From contig JASUTA010000003.1 in NCBI GenBank assembly GCA_030445805.1, forward strand, positions 1-35,980: a stretch of DNA of 35,980 nucleotides. Reading direction: 5' to 3'. The DNA comes from Clostridiales bacterium (lineage in GTDB: Bacteria > Bacillota > Clostridia > Peptostreptococcales > Acidaminobacteraceae). Each line of letters starts with the position of its first letter. Within the stretch, counting starts at the first letter, position 1. The translations under genes and the position numbers were made by a program. The notes beneath the pieces were generated by a model that was given only the letters and a program-made list of their open reading frames with translations, was not told the origin of the DNA and searched no databases. Shown one piece after another: positions 25,574 to 34,325 of this stretch.

Positions 25574-26044
25574 ATGGCTATTAACATCGTCCTGTATCAG
25601 CCGGAGATTCCTCCGAATACAGGAAACATTGCCCGAACCTGTGCGGTTACGGGATCGAAGTTGCACTTGATCAAGCCGCTCGGTTTTTCGATTGACGACA
25701 AACACGTCAAACGCGCTGGTCTCGATTATTGGGACCATCTTGATCTTGAAGTGCACGAATCGGAAGAAGCGTTCTTTGAAAAATACGGCGGAGAAAGACT
25801 CTATTTCTCTACGACAAAAGCCGTTAAAAGTTATGATGCCGTTGATTTTAAAGACGGTTGTTTTATCGTATTCGGCCGTGAAACCGCGGGATTACCTGCG
25901 TACATTCACGAGCGATATTCAGAACAGCGGTTCAGGATCCCGATGAAAGACGATCCTGACCTAAGAAGTCTGAATTTGTCGAATTCGGTTGCAATTGTAC
26001 TCTATGAAGCACTTAGGCAAAATCGTTTTTTTGATTTGACGTGA
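25574..26044 (+). CDS. trmL: tRNA (cytidine(34)-2'-O)-methyltransferase TrmL
   Basis: A 156-residue SPOUT (trefoil-knot) methyltransferase that adds 2'-O-methyl to wobble C/U34 of leucine tRNAs using SAM. Motifs NIVLYQPEIPPNTGNIART at the N-terminus, FGRETAGLP and the knot IPMKDDPDLRSLNLSNSVAIVLYEA are diagnostic. Length is exactly typical. ATG 25574 has GGAG upstream. A terminator follows. Confidence 0.93.
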   Translation: MAINIVLYQPEIPPNTGNIARTCAVTGSKLHLIKPLGFSIDDKHVKRAGLDYWDHLDLEVHESEEAFFEKYGGERLYFSTTKAVKSYDAVDFKDGCFIVFGRETAGLPAYIHERYSEQRFRIPMKDDPDLRSLNLSNSVAIVLYEALRQNRFFDLT

Positions 26045-26062
26045 AAATTATAAAGACAGGGA

Positions 26063-26093
26063 CACTACAAAACAGGGATTGTAGTGATTTTTT
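26063..26093 (+). terminator. Rho-independent terminator of cheX-trmL
   Basis: CACTACAA (26063-26070) pairs with TTGTAGTG (26079-26086) around an 8-nt loop, followed by ATTTTTT. Confidence 0.85.
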
Positions 26094-26160
26094 ATGATTT
26101 TCGCCCATTAGCGAGGGACCGTCAAAAAAAGGTTGTGAACAAAAAACATGGGGAGACGTT

Positions 26161-27813
26161 ATGGGATTTAAGGAGATATTAGAGACGCTGGTACCGCTTT
26201 TTGGAGGCTTGGGACTTTTCCTTTATGGAATGACAGTCATGAGTGACGGGCTTGAAAAATCTGCCGGCGACAAACTTGAAAAGATCATTGAGAAACTTTC
26301 AGGCAATGTTTTCAAAGGCATTTTGGTCGGTACGGTTGTGACGGTTATCATACAGAGTTCTTCTGCGACGACGGTTATGGTTGTCGGATTTGTAAATGCC
26401 GGCATTATGACACTGACTCAGGCGATCGGCATTATTATGGGGGCCAATATCGGGACGACGATTACGGCACAAATGGTCTCCATTAAGTTGACGGCACTGG
26501 CACCGGTAGCGATTGCGATCGGAAGTTCCATCAAGCTTTTTGCAAAGCGTAACAATTATATGATTGTCGGCGAAATTATACTGGGTTTCGGGATGTTGTT
26601 CCTCGGGATGGACATTATGAAGGAAGCCATGGAACCGCTGAAATCGTTTGAGGGATTTACCGATATGATTACGGCGATCGGTTCCGGAACGATTATGGGG
26701 ACTGTGGAAGGTTTCTTTGTCGGTCTCGTTATTACGGCGATTGTCCAGAGTTCTTCTGCGACGACCGGTATGCTCGTTGCTCTTGCCATGGCAGGCTCTC
26801 TGCCGATTGAAGCCGCGTTTCCGATTCTCCTCGGAACCAATGTCGGTACTTGTGTTACGGCACTTCTTTCTTCACTCAGTGCCAATCGAACGGCAAAAAG
26901 AGCCGCAATGCTTCACTTGCTATTCAACGTAATCGGTACGGTTATTTTTGTGATTTTATTCAGCAAATTGACACTGTCTATCGTCACACAAATGTCGAGT
27001 GAACCGGCACGTCAGTTGGCAAATGCACATACTTTGTTCAATGTAGTGAATACGCTGATATTGGTACCGTTTTCCGGTCTGCTTGTCAAAGCGGTTTACT
27101 GGATTATTCCTAAAACGCTTCAGGAAGAGGCTGATGCGGCCGTTTATTACGGCGTCAAATACCTTGATGAACGGATCTTGTCCACACCCACTATTGCCAT
27201 GGGGCAAGTTGTCAAAGAAATTCTTCACATGGGAAATCTCGCGAAACTCTCATTTGATTCGGCCATGGAAGGCATTTATTTTGACGATTTAAAGGCGACG
27301 GAACGCACCTTTAAAGTTGAAAAAAACATCAACGTTTTGGAACGGGAGATCAGTGAGTATTTGATTAAACTTTCCAATACGTCTATTGATAATGATGATC
27401 GCCAGTTGATCGATGGGTTCTTCAGTACGATCAACGATATTGAACGGGTTGGGGATCATGCGGATAACATTGCAGAGCTCGCTCAATACAAAGTTGAAAA
27501 CGGCGTTCATTTTTCGGAAAAGGCTTCAACGGAGTTGAAACAAATGGCAGATCGCGTAACCGAGGGGTATATGCTCGCTCTGGAAGCGTTGAAAGAAGAC
27601 AATAAGTACAAAGCGAAAAAAGTAGTGGAAATAGAAGGGGTTATCGACGAAATGGAAAAATCGCTTCGTAAAAAACACATTGCCAGACTCAATGACGGGC
27701 GTTGCGAAACCAGTTCGGGTATTGTATTTCTCGATATGCTGAGCAATCTTGAACGTATTTCAGATCATGCGTCCAATATTGCCCTTGCAATTTTAGATGC
27801 AAAAACGCATTAA
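26161..27813 (+). CDS. Na+/phosphate cotransporter with fused PhoU domain
   Basis: A 550-residue protein. The N-terminal half (to about 330) holds the duplicated Na/Pi-cotransporter repeat, with QSSSATTVM (about 63) and QSSSATTGM (about 196), the signature of the NptA/PNaS family. The C-terminal 200 residues are a PhoU-like helical domain with DIERVGDHADNIAE and NLERISDHASNIAL metal motifs. It imports phosphate with Na+ at the membrane, with the PhoU domain in the cytosol. ATG 26161 has GGGGAG upstream. It gives the organism a second phosphate route besides Pst. No PhoP box is visible upstream, so expression may be independent of phosphate starvation. Confidence 0.92.
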   Translation: MGFKEILETLVPLFGGLGLFLYGMTVMSDGLEKSAGDKLEKIIEKLSGNVFKGILVGTVVTVIIQSSSATTVMVVGFVNAGIMTLTQAIGIIMGANIGTTITAQMVSIKLTALAPVAIAIGSSIKLFAKRNNYMIVGEIILGFGMLFLGMDIMKEAMEPLKSFEGFTDMITAIGSGTIMGTVEGFFVGLVITAIVQSSSATTGMLVALAMAGSLPIEAAFPILLGTNVGTCVTALLSSLSANRTAKRAAMLHLLFNVIGTVIFVILFSKLTLSIVTQMSSEPARQLANAHTLFNVVNTLILVPFSGLLVKAVYWIIPKTLQEEADAAVYYGVKYLDERILSTPTIAMGQVVKEILHMGNLAKLSFDSAMEGIYFDDLKATERTFKVEKNINVLEREISEYLIKLSNTSIDNDDRQLIDGFFSTINDIERVGDHADNIAELAQYKVENGVHFSEKASTELKQMADRVTEGYMLALEALKEDNKYKAKKVVEIEGVIDEMEKSLRKKHIARLNDGRCETSSGIVFLDMLSNLERISDHASNIALAILDAKTH

Positions 27814-27847
27814 TAAAAGGATTTAAAGATAAGGGAGGAATTTGCGC

Positions 27848-28795
27848 ATGGAAGAACTTTATGATGTGATTATCATAGGCGCCGGTCCGGCCGGACTTTC
27901 TGCGGGACTTTATGCGGCGCGCGCAAAATTGAAGACCTTGGTCATCGAACGAGACGCAGTCGGCGGTCAAATTACCGGGACGAGCGAAGTTGCCAATTAT
28001 CCGGGTGCTGTCCCAGAAGTAACGGGACCGCTACTCGCGAAACGTATGGCGGAACAATGCGATGCTTTCGGAGCAGAGCGCATCAAGGCCAATGTAAAAC
28101 AAATGTTTTTGGAAGATAAGGAAAAACGCATTGAAACAGAAGATGCCACTTATAAAGCGAAGAGTGTCATTCTTGCAATGGGTGCGTCCCCAAGAAAATT
28201 AGGTGTTCCGGGGGAAAAAGAATTGACGGGAAAAGGGGTCTCTTATTGTGCGACCTGTGATGCCGAGTTCTTTACGGATCTTGAAGTATATGTTTTCGGA
28301 GGCGGGGATACGGCACTGGAAGAAGCCGTATTTATTTCGAAGTTTGCAAGAAAAGTGACGATTGTCCATAGAAGGGATACCTTCAGGGCAGCGAAATCGC
28401 TGATTGAAAAAGCGTCTAAGAACCCTAAAATCGAATTTCTCTATGATTCCGGCGCAAAAGAAATTTTAGGCGACGGGATGGTTTCCGGCGTTATTCTTCA
28501 AAATTATAAAACCGGTGAAATTAAGGAAGTCTATGCAGATGAAGCCGACGGCCTTATGGGAATCTTTATGTTTGTCGGCTATTTGCCGCAGACAGAGCTG
28601 ATTAAGGGCAGTGTTTCTTTAAATGATGTCGGCTACATTGTTACAGATGATAAGATGCAAACGAATCTGAACGGCGTATTTGCCGCGGGAGATATTCGCG
28701 AAAAACCGCTCAGACAAGTGGTTACCGCAGTTTCCGACGGCGCCATTGCGGCGGTTCAGGCCGAAAAATACATCGAAGCGAATTTTGAAGATTAG
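27848..28795 (+). CDS. trxB: Thioredoxin reductase
   Basis: A 315-residue NAD(P)H-dependent flavoenzyme. The FAD-binding GAGPAG is at 11-16, the redox disulfide CATC at 134-137 (followed by D138), the nucleotide-binding loop is [10 protein letters not shown], and the C-terminal FAD motif is FAAGDIR. Start ATG 27848 has GGGAGG at 27833-27838; a TTG two codons upstream is not needed. It is followed after 10 bp by its thioredoxin, so the two are an operon. FDXR-type reductases have a different layout, so NADPH-type TrxB is preferred, but the reductant is not proved. Confidence 0.93.
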   Translation: MEELYDVIIIGAGPAGLSAGLYAARAKLKTLVIERDAVGGQITGTSEVANYPGAVPEVTGPLLAKRMAEQCDAFGAERIKANVKQMFLEDKEKRIETEDATYKAKSVILAMGASPRKLGVPGEKELTGKGVSYCATCDAEFFTDLEVYVFGGGDTALEEAVFISKFARKVTIVHRRDTFRAAKSLIEKASKNPKIEFLYDSGAKEILGDGMVSGVILQNYKTGEIKEVYADEADGLMGIFMFVGYLPQTELIKGSVSLNDVGYIVTDDKMQTNLNGVFAAGDIREKPLRQVVTAVSDGAIAAVQAEKYIEANFED

Positions 28796-28805
28796 GAGGA
28801 TGAAC

Positions 28806-29123
28806 ATGCTCGAACTCAACAAAGAAAATTTTGAACAGGAAGTTTTGAAAGCAGACGGGATTGTTATTGTTGATTATTGGGGCGAGGGCTGTTCGCCTTG
28901 TCAAGCGCTTATGCCTGATTTTGAAGCGCTTGCTCAAAGACGTGCCGCAGATGCCAAGTTCGGCAAACTCAATACCACTCAAGAAAGACGACTGGCATTG
29001 AGCCAACGCGTGCTCGGACTTCCGACAATTGTTCTTTATAAAAATGGTGCACGCGTCGCAGAGTGCACAAAAGAAAAAGCCAATCCTAAAGACATCGAAG
29101 CCATGCTTGACGCGAATCTTTAG
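28806..29123 (+). CDS. trxA: Thioredoxin with atypical CSPC active site
   Basis: A 105-residue thioredoxin. The active site is WGEGCSPC (C29-C32), not the usual WCGPC, and cis-Pro follows in GLPTIVLY. Overall it resembles the clostridial thioredoxin paired with TrxB in amino-acid-reductase operons (LNTT near 59-62, LSQRVLGLPT). It reduces disulfides in partner proteins, fed by the adjacent reductase. ATG 28806 has GGAGG at 28795-28799, which overlaps the trxB stop; an alternative ATG at 28800 adds two residues but overlaps the ribosome site. No glycine, sarcosine or proline reductase genes lie in this window. Confidence 0.92.
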   Translation: MLELNKENFEQEVLKADGIVIVDYWGEGCSPCQALMPDFEALAQRRAADAKFGKLNTTQERRLALSQRVLGLPTIVLYKNGARVAECTKEKANPKDIEAMLDANL

Positions 29124-29223
29124 TGAAATGACACAAATTTTTCATCAATATCCCTTTTATATCCGCATTGCTTCGGTAAAACTTTATAGATTTAATATAA
29201 TGATTATTTCGGCATAGTTTGGA

Positions 29224-29380
29224 TATAATGGAGACGTAAGATAAACGGCTTTCATAAGGGAACAAGGGTGACGGAAAGAAAAAGTTACTTTTTCTTTCTA
29301 ATTAAAGAGGGTTTTTGAATTATGTGTAGAATATCCATAATTCGGGCAAAATTCTTAAAAGTTAAGAGGAGGAAACATTC
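29224..29380 (+). promoter_or_regulatory. Promoter and structured leader of the nucleoside-transport operon
   Basis: TATAAT at 29224-29229 is the nearest -10-like box; another is at 29196-29201. The roughly 145-nt leader holds three inverted repeats: GAAAGAAAAA/TTTTTCTTTC (29274-29298), GAATTATG/CATAATTC (29317-29324 and 29336-29343), and TCTTAA/TTAAGA (29353-29367), the last abutting the AGGAGG site. No known riboswitch core, including the purine type, was recognised. Otherwise the 257-bp gap holds no gene. Confidence 0.5.
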
Positions 29381-30484
29381 ATGAGAAAAAGAGTGATTGC
29401 ACTTCTGATGGTTGTCATGGTCGTCGGCCTGATGATCGCCGGTTGTTCACAAGCGGCGGAAGCCACAAAGACGAAAGTCGGTATGGTAACCGATTCCGGA
29501 ACAATTGATGACAAGTCCTTCAACCAAGGTACTTGGGAAGGCATCAAGAAGTATGAATCAGACAATGGAACCATTGAAGCAACTTATCAACAACCGGATA
29601 ACGAAGCTGAGACAGATTATCTCAATGCGATTTCTGACCTTGTTGACAATGGTTATAACATCATCGTAACACCGGGCTACAAATTTGAAACAGCAATTTA
29701 CAAAGCCCAAGATCAATACACGGACACTAAGTTCATCTTGATCGACGGTGCACCGAATGATGGCGATTATTCAACAGACGCAGGCCCGACCTACAAAACA
29801 GGCGATAACACAGTCGCTATTTTCTTTAACGAACACGAAGCAGGTTTCCTTGTAGGTGTTGCAGCAGCATTATCTACAGAAACAGGAAAACTCGGTTTCA
29901 TCGGTGGTATGGAAATTCCGGCCGTTCAAAAATTCGGATGGGGCTATCTTGCAGGCGTTAAATATGCAAATGATACATTCGGATCAAATGCAGAAGTTGT
30001 TGACTATGTCTATGAAGGATCATTCAACAACGTTGCAGGCGGACAACAATTGGCTTCAGGTATGTATGACAAAGGCATCGACATTATCTTCCACGCAGCA
30101 GGCGGGGTTGGCGTCGGCGTCTTCTCAGAAGCAATTGAAAGAGCTACAAACGGTGAAAACGTATGGGTTATCGGTGTTGACTCTGACCAATACGAACAAG
30201 GTAAACTTTCACAAGACAGTGATCGTTCTGTAACATTGACTTCTGCAAGAAAAGGTGTTGATGTAGCCGCTTACGATTATATCGAAGCAGCTCTGAACGG
30301 TTCATTCCCGGGTGGACAAACCATTACCTTGTCACTGGCTGATGGCGCAGTTGGACTTCCAGAAGAAAATCCGAACTTAAGTGCGGACGTTCTTGCTAAA
30401 GTTGATGAAGCAAAACAAGCTGTATTAGACGGCAAAGTTATTGTTCCTTCAACTCAGGAAGAAATTGATGCATTCTTGAAATAA
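29381..30484 (+). CDS. BMP family nucleoside-binding lipoprotein
   Basis: A 367-residue basic-membrane-protein (BMP/Med/TmpC) family binding protein. The signal peptide ends in LMIAGC with lipidated C22. The mature part begins TKVGMVTDSGTIDDKSFNQGTWEG, the classic BMP opening, and later IDGAPNDGDYS and GVDSDQYEQG occur. These are substrate-binding subunits for purine nucleosides feeding an ABC importer. ATG 29381 has AGGAGG 8 nt upstream. The ATPase and two permeases follow after a hairpin. Sequence shows high use of preferred codons, consistent with an abundant lipoprotein. Which nucleoside is bound is unclear. Confidence 0.93.
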   Translation: MRKRVIALLMVVMVVGLMIAGCSQAAEATKTKVGMVTDSGTIDDKSFNQGTWEGIKKYESDNGTIEATYQQPDNEAETDYLNAISDLVDNGYNIIVTPGYKFETAIYKAQDQYTDTKFILIDGAPNDGDYSTDAGPTYKTGDNTVAIFFNEHEAGFLVGVAAALSTETGKLGFIGGMEIPAVQKFGWGYLAGVKYANDTFGSNAEVVDYVYEGSFNNVAGGQQLASGMYDKGIDIIFHAAGGVGVGVFSEAIERATNGENVWVIGVDSDQYEQGKLSQDSDRSVTLTSARKGVDVAAYDYIEAALNGSFPGGQTITLSLADGAVGLPEENPNLSADVLAKVDEAKQAVLDGKVIVPSTQEEIDAFLK

Positions 30485-30498
30485 GCGTCGCTGAAGAT

Positions 30499-30535
30499 AA
30501 GGATTACCGAGTCCTCTCGGTAGTCCTTTCTCTTT
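30499..30535 (+). terminator. Partial terminator or attenuator after the BMP gene
   Basis: AAGGATTACCGAG (30499-30511) pairs with CTCGGTAGTCCTT (30516-30528) with one internal mismatch, then TCTCTTTA. It sits between the binding-protein gene and its ABC genes, so partial read-through is likely. Confidence 0.7.
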
Positions 30536-30620
30536 ATATGAAGTGATTTGTTTCCTTAAGACAAGCTCCATTTTTTATGTCAGCGTTTATTACGAAATAA
30601 GTCAAGGTTAGGGTGGGATC

Positions 30621-32150
30621 ATGGAGTACACAATTGAAATGCTGGGCATTCGAAAAGAGTTTCCCGGAATTGTTGCGAACGACAATGTGACGCTTCAAGT
30701 GAAAAGCGGTGAAATCCACGCTTTACTCGGAGAAAACGGTGCGGGAAAATCAACACTGATGTCAATTCTTTTCGGTATGTATCAACCGGAAGCCGGAAGC
30801 ATCAAAGTCAATGGAAAAGAAGTGACCATTTCAAATCCGAACGTGGCAAATGAGCTCGGAATAGGAATGGTGCATCAACATTTTAAACTCGTCGAAGTAT
30901 TCACGGTCACAGAAAATATCATTCTCGGTATGGAGCCGACCAAAGGCATCGTACTGGATAAACAAATTGCGGCAAAACGCATTCAGGAACTGTCTGATCA
31001 ATACGGACTCATGGTAGATCCGGATGCATTAATACAGGATATATCAGTGGGTATGCAACAACGCGTTGAGATATTGAAAATGCTTTATCGCAATGCGGAT
31101 ATCCTTATTTTTGACGAACCGACTGCAGTTTTAACCCCTCAAGAAATCGAAGAATTAATGCATATCATGGAGCGATTGAAAGCAGAAGGCAAATCAATCA
31201 TTCTGATCACGCATAAATTGAAAGAAATTAAAGCGGTTGCAGACCGTTGCACCATTTTAAGAAAAGGAAAATACATCGCTACGGTGGACGTTGCACCGAC
31301 GCCTGAACATGAAATGGCCAGACTTATGGTCGGCCGTGAGGTCAACTTTAAAGTCGAAAAAGGGCCTGCTCATCCGGGTGCTGTCGTTTTGGAAGTTGAA
31401 GGTCTTGAAGTCAGTGATAATCGAAAACTCAAAGCTGTCAAAGGTTTGAATCTCGAGGTCAAGGCCGGGGAAATTTTCGGAATTGCCGGTATTGACGGAA
31501 ACGGTCAAGCCGAACTGGTTGAAGCGATTACCGGTCTTAGACCGATCAATGCCGGTAAAGTCATGTTGGGTGGAAATGATATTACACATATGAGCATCCG
31601 AAATAAGACGGAAAAGGGAATTGGGTATATTCCGGAAGATCGTCATAAATTCGGTTTGGTACTGGACTACACACTTGCTGAAAATTTGGTCTTGCAAAAT
31701 TATTATTTGCCGCCTTTTTCTAAGAACGGCATTCTTAATCACGATGAAATTGAAAAATATGCAGAACGTCTGATTGACGAATTTGACGTCAGATCGGGAC
31801 AAGGACCTTCTACGCCTGCGCGAAGCATGTCAGGCGGGAACCAACAAAAGGCGATCATCGCACGTGAAGTCGATCGTTCGCCGGCACTGCTCATTGCGTC
31901 TCAACCGACGCGTGGCCTGGACGTTGGAGCTATTGAATACATTCATAAGCGTTTGATTGCGGAAAGAGATAAGGGCAAAGCCGTTCTTTTGATTTCATTT
32001 GAACTGGATGAAATTTTAAATGTTTCCGATCGAATCGGCGTTATTTACGAAGGACAAATCGTTAATGTATCGGATGCGGATAAAACCAACGAGAATGAGT
32101 TAGGTCTCTTAATGGCGGGTTCTAAGAAGGGAGGAGAGGCGAATGCATAA
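30621..32150 (+). CDS. Nucleoside ABC transporter ATP-binding protein (two ABC domains)
   Basis: A 509-residue tandem ATPase. The first domain has Walker A GENGAGKST (37-45, K43) and Walker B ILIFDEPTAVL. The second domain has a degenerate Walker A (GIDGNGQAE), signature MSGGNQQK and a Walker B reading LLIASQPTRGLD, which is normal for this sugar/nucleoside-type family where one site is weak. It pairs with the two permeases downstream. ATG 30621 has a weak site (GGGTGGGA). The end overlaps the next gene by 8 bp. Relatives include NupO-type subunits. Confidence 0.93.
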   Translation: MEYTIEMLGIRKEFPGIVANDNVTLQVKSGEIHALLGENGAGKSTLMSILFGMYQPEAGSIKVNGKEVTISNPNVANELGIGMVHQHFKLVEVFTVTENIILGMEPTKGIVLDKQIAAKRIQELSDQYGLMVDPDALIQDISVGMQQRVEILKMLYRNADILIFDEPTAVLTPQEIEELMHIMERLKAEGKSIILITHKLKEIKAVADRCTILRKGKYIATVDVAPTPEHEMARLMVGREVNFKVEKGPAHPGAVVLEVEGLEVSDNRKLKAVKGLNLEVKAGEIFGIAGIDGNGQAELVEAITGLRPINAGKVMLGGNDITHMSIRNKTEKGIGYIPEDRHKFGLVLDYTLAENLVLQNYYLPPFSKNGILNHDEIEKYAERLIDEFDVRSGQGPSTPARSMSGGNQQKAIIAREVDRSPALLIASQPTRGLDVGAIEYIHKRLIAERDKGKAVLLISFELDEILNVSDRIGVIYEGQIVNVSDADKTNENELGLLMAGSKKGGEANA

Positions 32151-33243
32151 GCTGAAAGCTTTTTTGAGTGACGACAAAAACCAAAATCGCTTGATTCCTT
32201 TTCTTTCAATCATCTTGGGTTTTCTCGTCGGAGCCATTATCATGGTTATTTCAGGCTACAATCCTCTGGCGGCGTATTCTAAATTGCTTCAGGGAGCCGG
32301 ATTATACGGTAATTTGAGACGTTTCGGCGAAACGCTTGTTTTGATGACACCACTGACTTTGACCGGACTTGCAGTTGCCTTTGGGATGCGTACGGGGCTG
32401 TTTAATATCGGAGCTTCCGGACAAATGCTTATGGGCGGCTTTGCGGCGATCGCAGTCGGATTGCTCGTTGATTTGCCAAAGGTGATTCACTTACCGCTTG
32501 CGGTTTTGGTTGCCGTTGCGGCTGGTGCTTTATGGGGTATGCTTCCGGGCATCTTGAAGTCCAAGTTCAACATTCACGAAGTTGTCTCGACGATTATGAT
32601 GAACTGGATTGCCGTTTGGACGGTTTACTACTTTGTTCCGACTTATATGATGGGAAAATACAATACCGAGTCTGCCGCTATTCCGGACACGGCGAGTTTG
32701 AGATTTGAGTGGCTGACGAATTTGTTCAACGGGTCATCCATCAATTTTGGATTGCTTTTGGCTCTCGCATCGGCTCTTCTGATTTGGTGGGTTCTTGAAA
32801 AGACGACGTTCGGCTATGAGCTTAAAGCCGTTGGTTTTAATCGTGATGCGGCAAAATATGCCGGAATTAAAGTCAATCGAAATGTTGTTTTGTCCATGAT
32901 GATTTCAGGAGCACTCGCAGGTCTTGCGGGCGCCACTTTCTATATCGGCTATACGGATAACATTAAAATCGGAGAGCTCCCAAGCCTTGGATTTGATGGG
33001 ATTGCTGTTGCACTACTCGGGTTGAATACACCGCTCGGCGTCGTGCTCTCCGCTTTACTCTTTGGTATTATGAATGCCGGTAAAGGGTTTATGCAAGCGG
33101 CAACCGGTGTTCCGAATGAACTCGTTCAAATCATTATTGCCGTCATTATTTTCTTTGCGGCTGCAACGCAACTCATCAAGCGCTGGCTGCGCTATTTTGC
33201 ACGAAACGAGAAGAAGGAAAAAGCAAATGGAGGTGAGGCATAA
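32143..33243 (+). CDS. Nucleoside ABC transporter permease (first)
   Basis: A 366-residue permease of the branched-chain/BPD_transp_2 type with about ten helices. It has GLFNIGASGQMLMGG, FNIHEVVSTIMMNWIAV, and an EAA-like GFNRDAAKYAGIKVNRNV segment. ATG 32143 is inside the end of the ATPase gene, with GGAGGAG just upstream, so the genes are coupled. It ends sharing one base with the start of the second permease. NupP-type homologues are the closest named relatives. Confidence 0.92.
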   Translation: MHKLKAFLSDDKNQNRLIPFLSIILGFLVGAIIMVISGYNPLAAYSKLLQGAGLYGNLRRFGETLVLMTPLTLTGLAVAFGMRTGLFNIGASGQMLMGGFAAIAVGLLVDLPKVIHLPLAVLVAVAAGALWGMLPGILKSKFNIHEVVSTIMMNWIAVWTVYYFVPTYMMGKYNTESAAIPDTASLRFEWLTNLFNGSSINFGLLLALASALLIWWVLEKTTFGYELKAVGFNRDAAKYAGIKVNRNVVLSMMISGALAGLAGATFYIGYTDNIKIGELPSLGFDGIAVALLGLNTPLGVVLSALLFGIMNAGKGFMQAATGVPNELVQIIIAVIIFFAAATQLIKRWLRYFARNEKKEKANGGEA

Positions 33244-34193
33244 TGTGGAATTTGGTAATGAGTATTATACCGCTTTCATTGGCTTACACGGCACCGCTTC
33301 TGATTATTGCACTCGGCGGCCTTTACAGTGAAAGAAGCGGCGTTGTCAATATCGGTTTGGAAGGCATGATGGGTATCGGCGCTTTTGCGGCGGCTTTGTT
33401 CACAGTTTCCATGCAGGGAACGCTCGGTGGTGCGACCATATGGCTCGCACTGGTTGTCGCGACTTTGGCAGGTGTTGCCCTTTCATTTTTCCATGCTTTT
33501 GCCAGCGTGTCTCTGAATGCGGATCAAGTCATCAGTGGTACGGCTGTCAATATGTTCTCGGCTGCGCTGACGGTCTACCTTGCCAGATGGATTACGGGAA
33601 GCGCCAACGTCCAAATCAAACGGTTCTTTATTAAGACGGATGTGCCGTTCTTAAGCAAGATTCCGATTATCGGACCACTGCTTTTCGGAAATGCCTACAT
33701 CACAACGTATCTGGTGCTTGCGATCATTGTCTTGAGCTGGTTCTTGCTTTATAGAACGCGTTTTGGGCTTCGGCTGAGAGCTTGCGGCGAAAACCCGCAC
33801 TCTGCGGATTCTATGGGAATCAACGTAAAAAATATGCGCTATACAGGTGTTTTGATTTCAGGTGCTTTGGCCGGATTAGGCGGCGGGATCGTTATTATGA
33901 CCTATGCCAAAGAGTTTTCACAACTCACTTACAACGGTTTGGGCTTCTTGGCTTTGGCAGCACTCATTTTTGGTAAGTGGAAACCATGGGGCATTCTCGG
34001 CTCATCTCTGTTCTTCGGAACGGCAATGACGGTTGCCAATATGTCCATTATTGTGCCCGCACTTAAGAACGTACCGAATATATTCCTCAATACATTCCCT
34101 TACGTCATCACGCTCGTGGCACTGGTTCTCTTCTCCAGTTCGTCGGCGGGACCGAAGGCGTCCGGTGAACCTTACGATGTGAGTAAACGTTAA
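33243..34193 (+). CDS. Nucleoside ABC transporter permease (second)
   Basis: A 316-residue permease paired with the preceding one, with about eight to ten helices. GGLYSERSGVVNIGLEGMMGIGAF and the loop RACGENPHSADSMGINVKNMRY are typical of the second nucleoside permease (NupQ-like). ATG 33243 overlaps the previous stop (TAATG), and GGAGGTGA lies 6-13 nt upstream. A strong terminator ends the operon. The set, BMP lipoprotein-ATPase-permease-permease, is a complete importer. Confidence 0.92.
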   Translation: MWNLVMSIIPLSLAYTAPLLIIALGGLYSERSGVVNIGLEGMMGIGAFAAALFTVSMQGTLGGATIWLALVVATLAGVALSFFHAFASVSLNADQVISGTAVNMFSAALTVYLARWITGSANVQIKRFFIKTDVPFLSKIPIIGPLLFGNAYITTYLVLAIIVLSWFLLYRTRFGLRLRACGENPHSADSMGINVKNMRYTGVLISGALAGLGGGIVIMTYAKEFSQLTYNGLGFLALAALIFGKWKPWGILGSSLFFGTAMTVANMSIIVPALKNVPNIFLNTFPYVITLVALVLFSSSSAGPKASGEPYDVSKR

Positions 34194-34204
34194 AAAATCA
34201 ATTT

Positions 34205-34231
34205 CCGAGCCGATTCCGGCTCGGTTTTTTT
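34205..34231 (+). terminator. Rho-independent terminator of the nucleoside operon
   Basis: CCGAGCCG (34205-34212) pairs with CGGCTCGG (34217-34224), a 4-nt loop, then seven Ts. Confidence 0.95.
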
Positions 34232-34267
34232 ATGCCGATTTTTCGACTATCATTTTCAATCTGAGTT

Positions 34268-34276
34268 TGATATAAT
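34268..34276 (+). promoter_or_regulatory. Extended -10 promoter of rpoN
   Basis: TGATATAAT, a full extended -10, about 50 bp before the chosen rpoN start. No good -35 is visible. Confidence 0.5.
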
Positions 34277-34325
34277 AATAAAGTGCTTATATGGAATGGT
34301 CTTTGGGGTGAGATGGGATTTTGCT

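Noticed and set aside
26094-26160. PhoP box ahead of the Na/Pi cotransporter
   Set aside because: No TTAACA-type pair with 11-bp spacing could be found.
27848-29123. Glycine reductase operon around trxB-trxA
   Set aside because: The neighbours are a Na/Pi cotransporter and a nucleoside importer; no grd or prd gene is present.
29224-29380. Purine riboswitch ahead of the nucleoside transporter
   Set aside because: The conserved loop and junction bases of the purine aptamer (such as the TCTACC segment) are absent.
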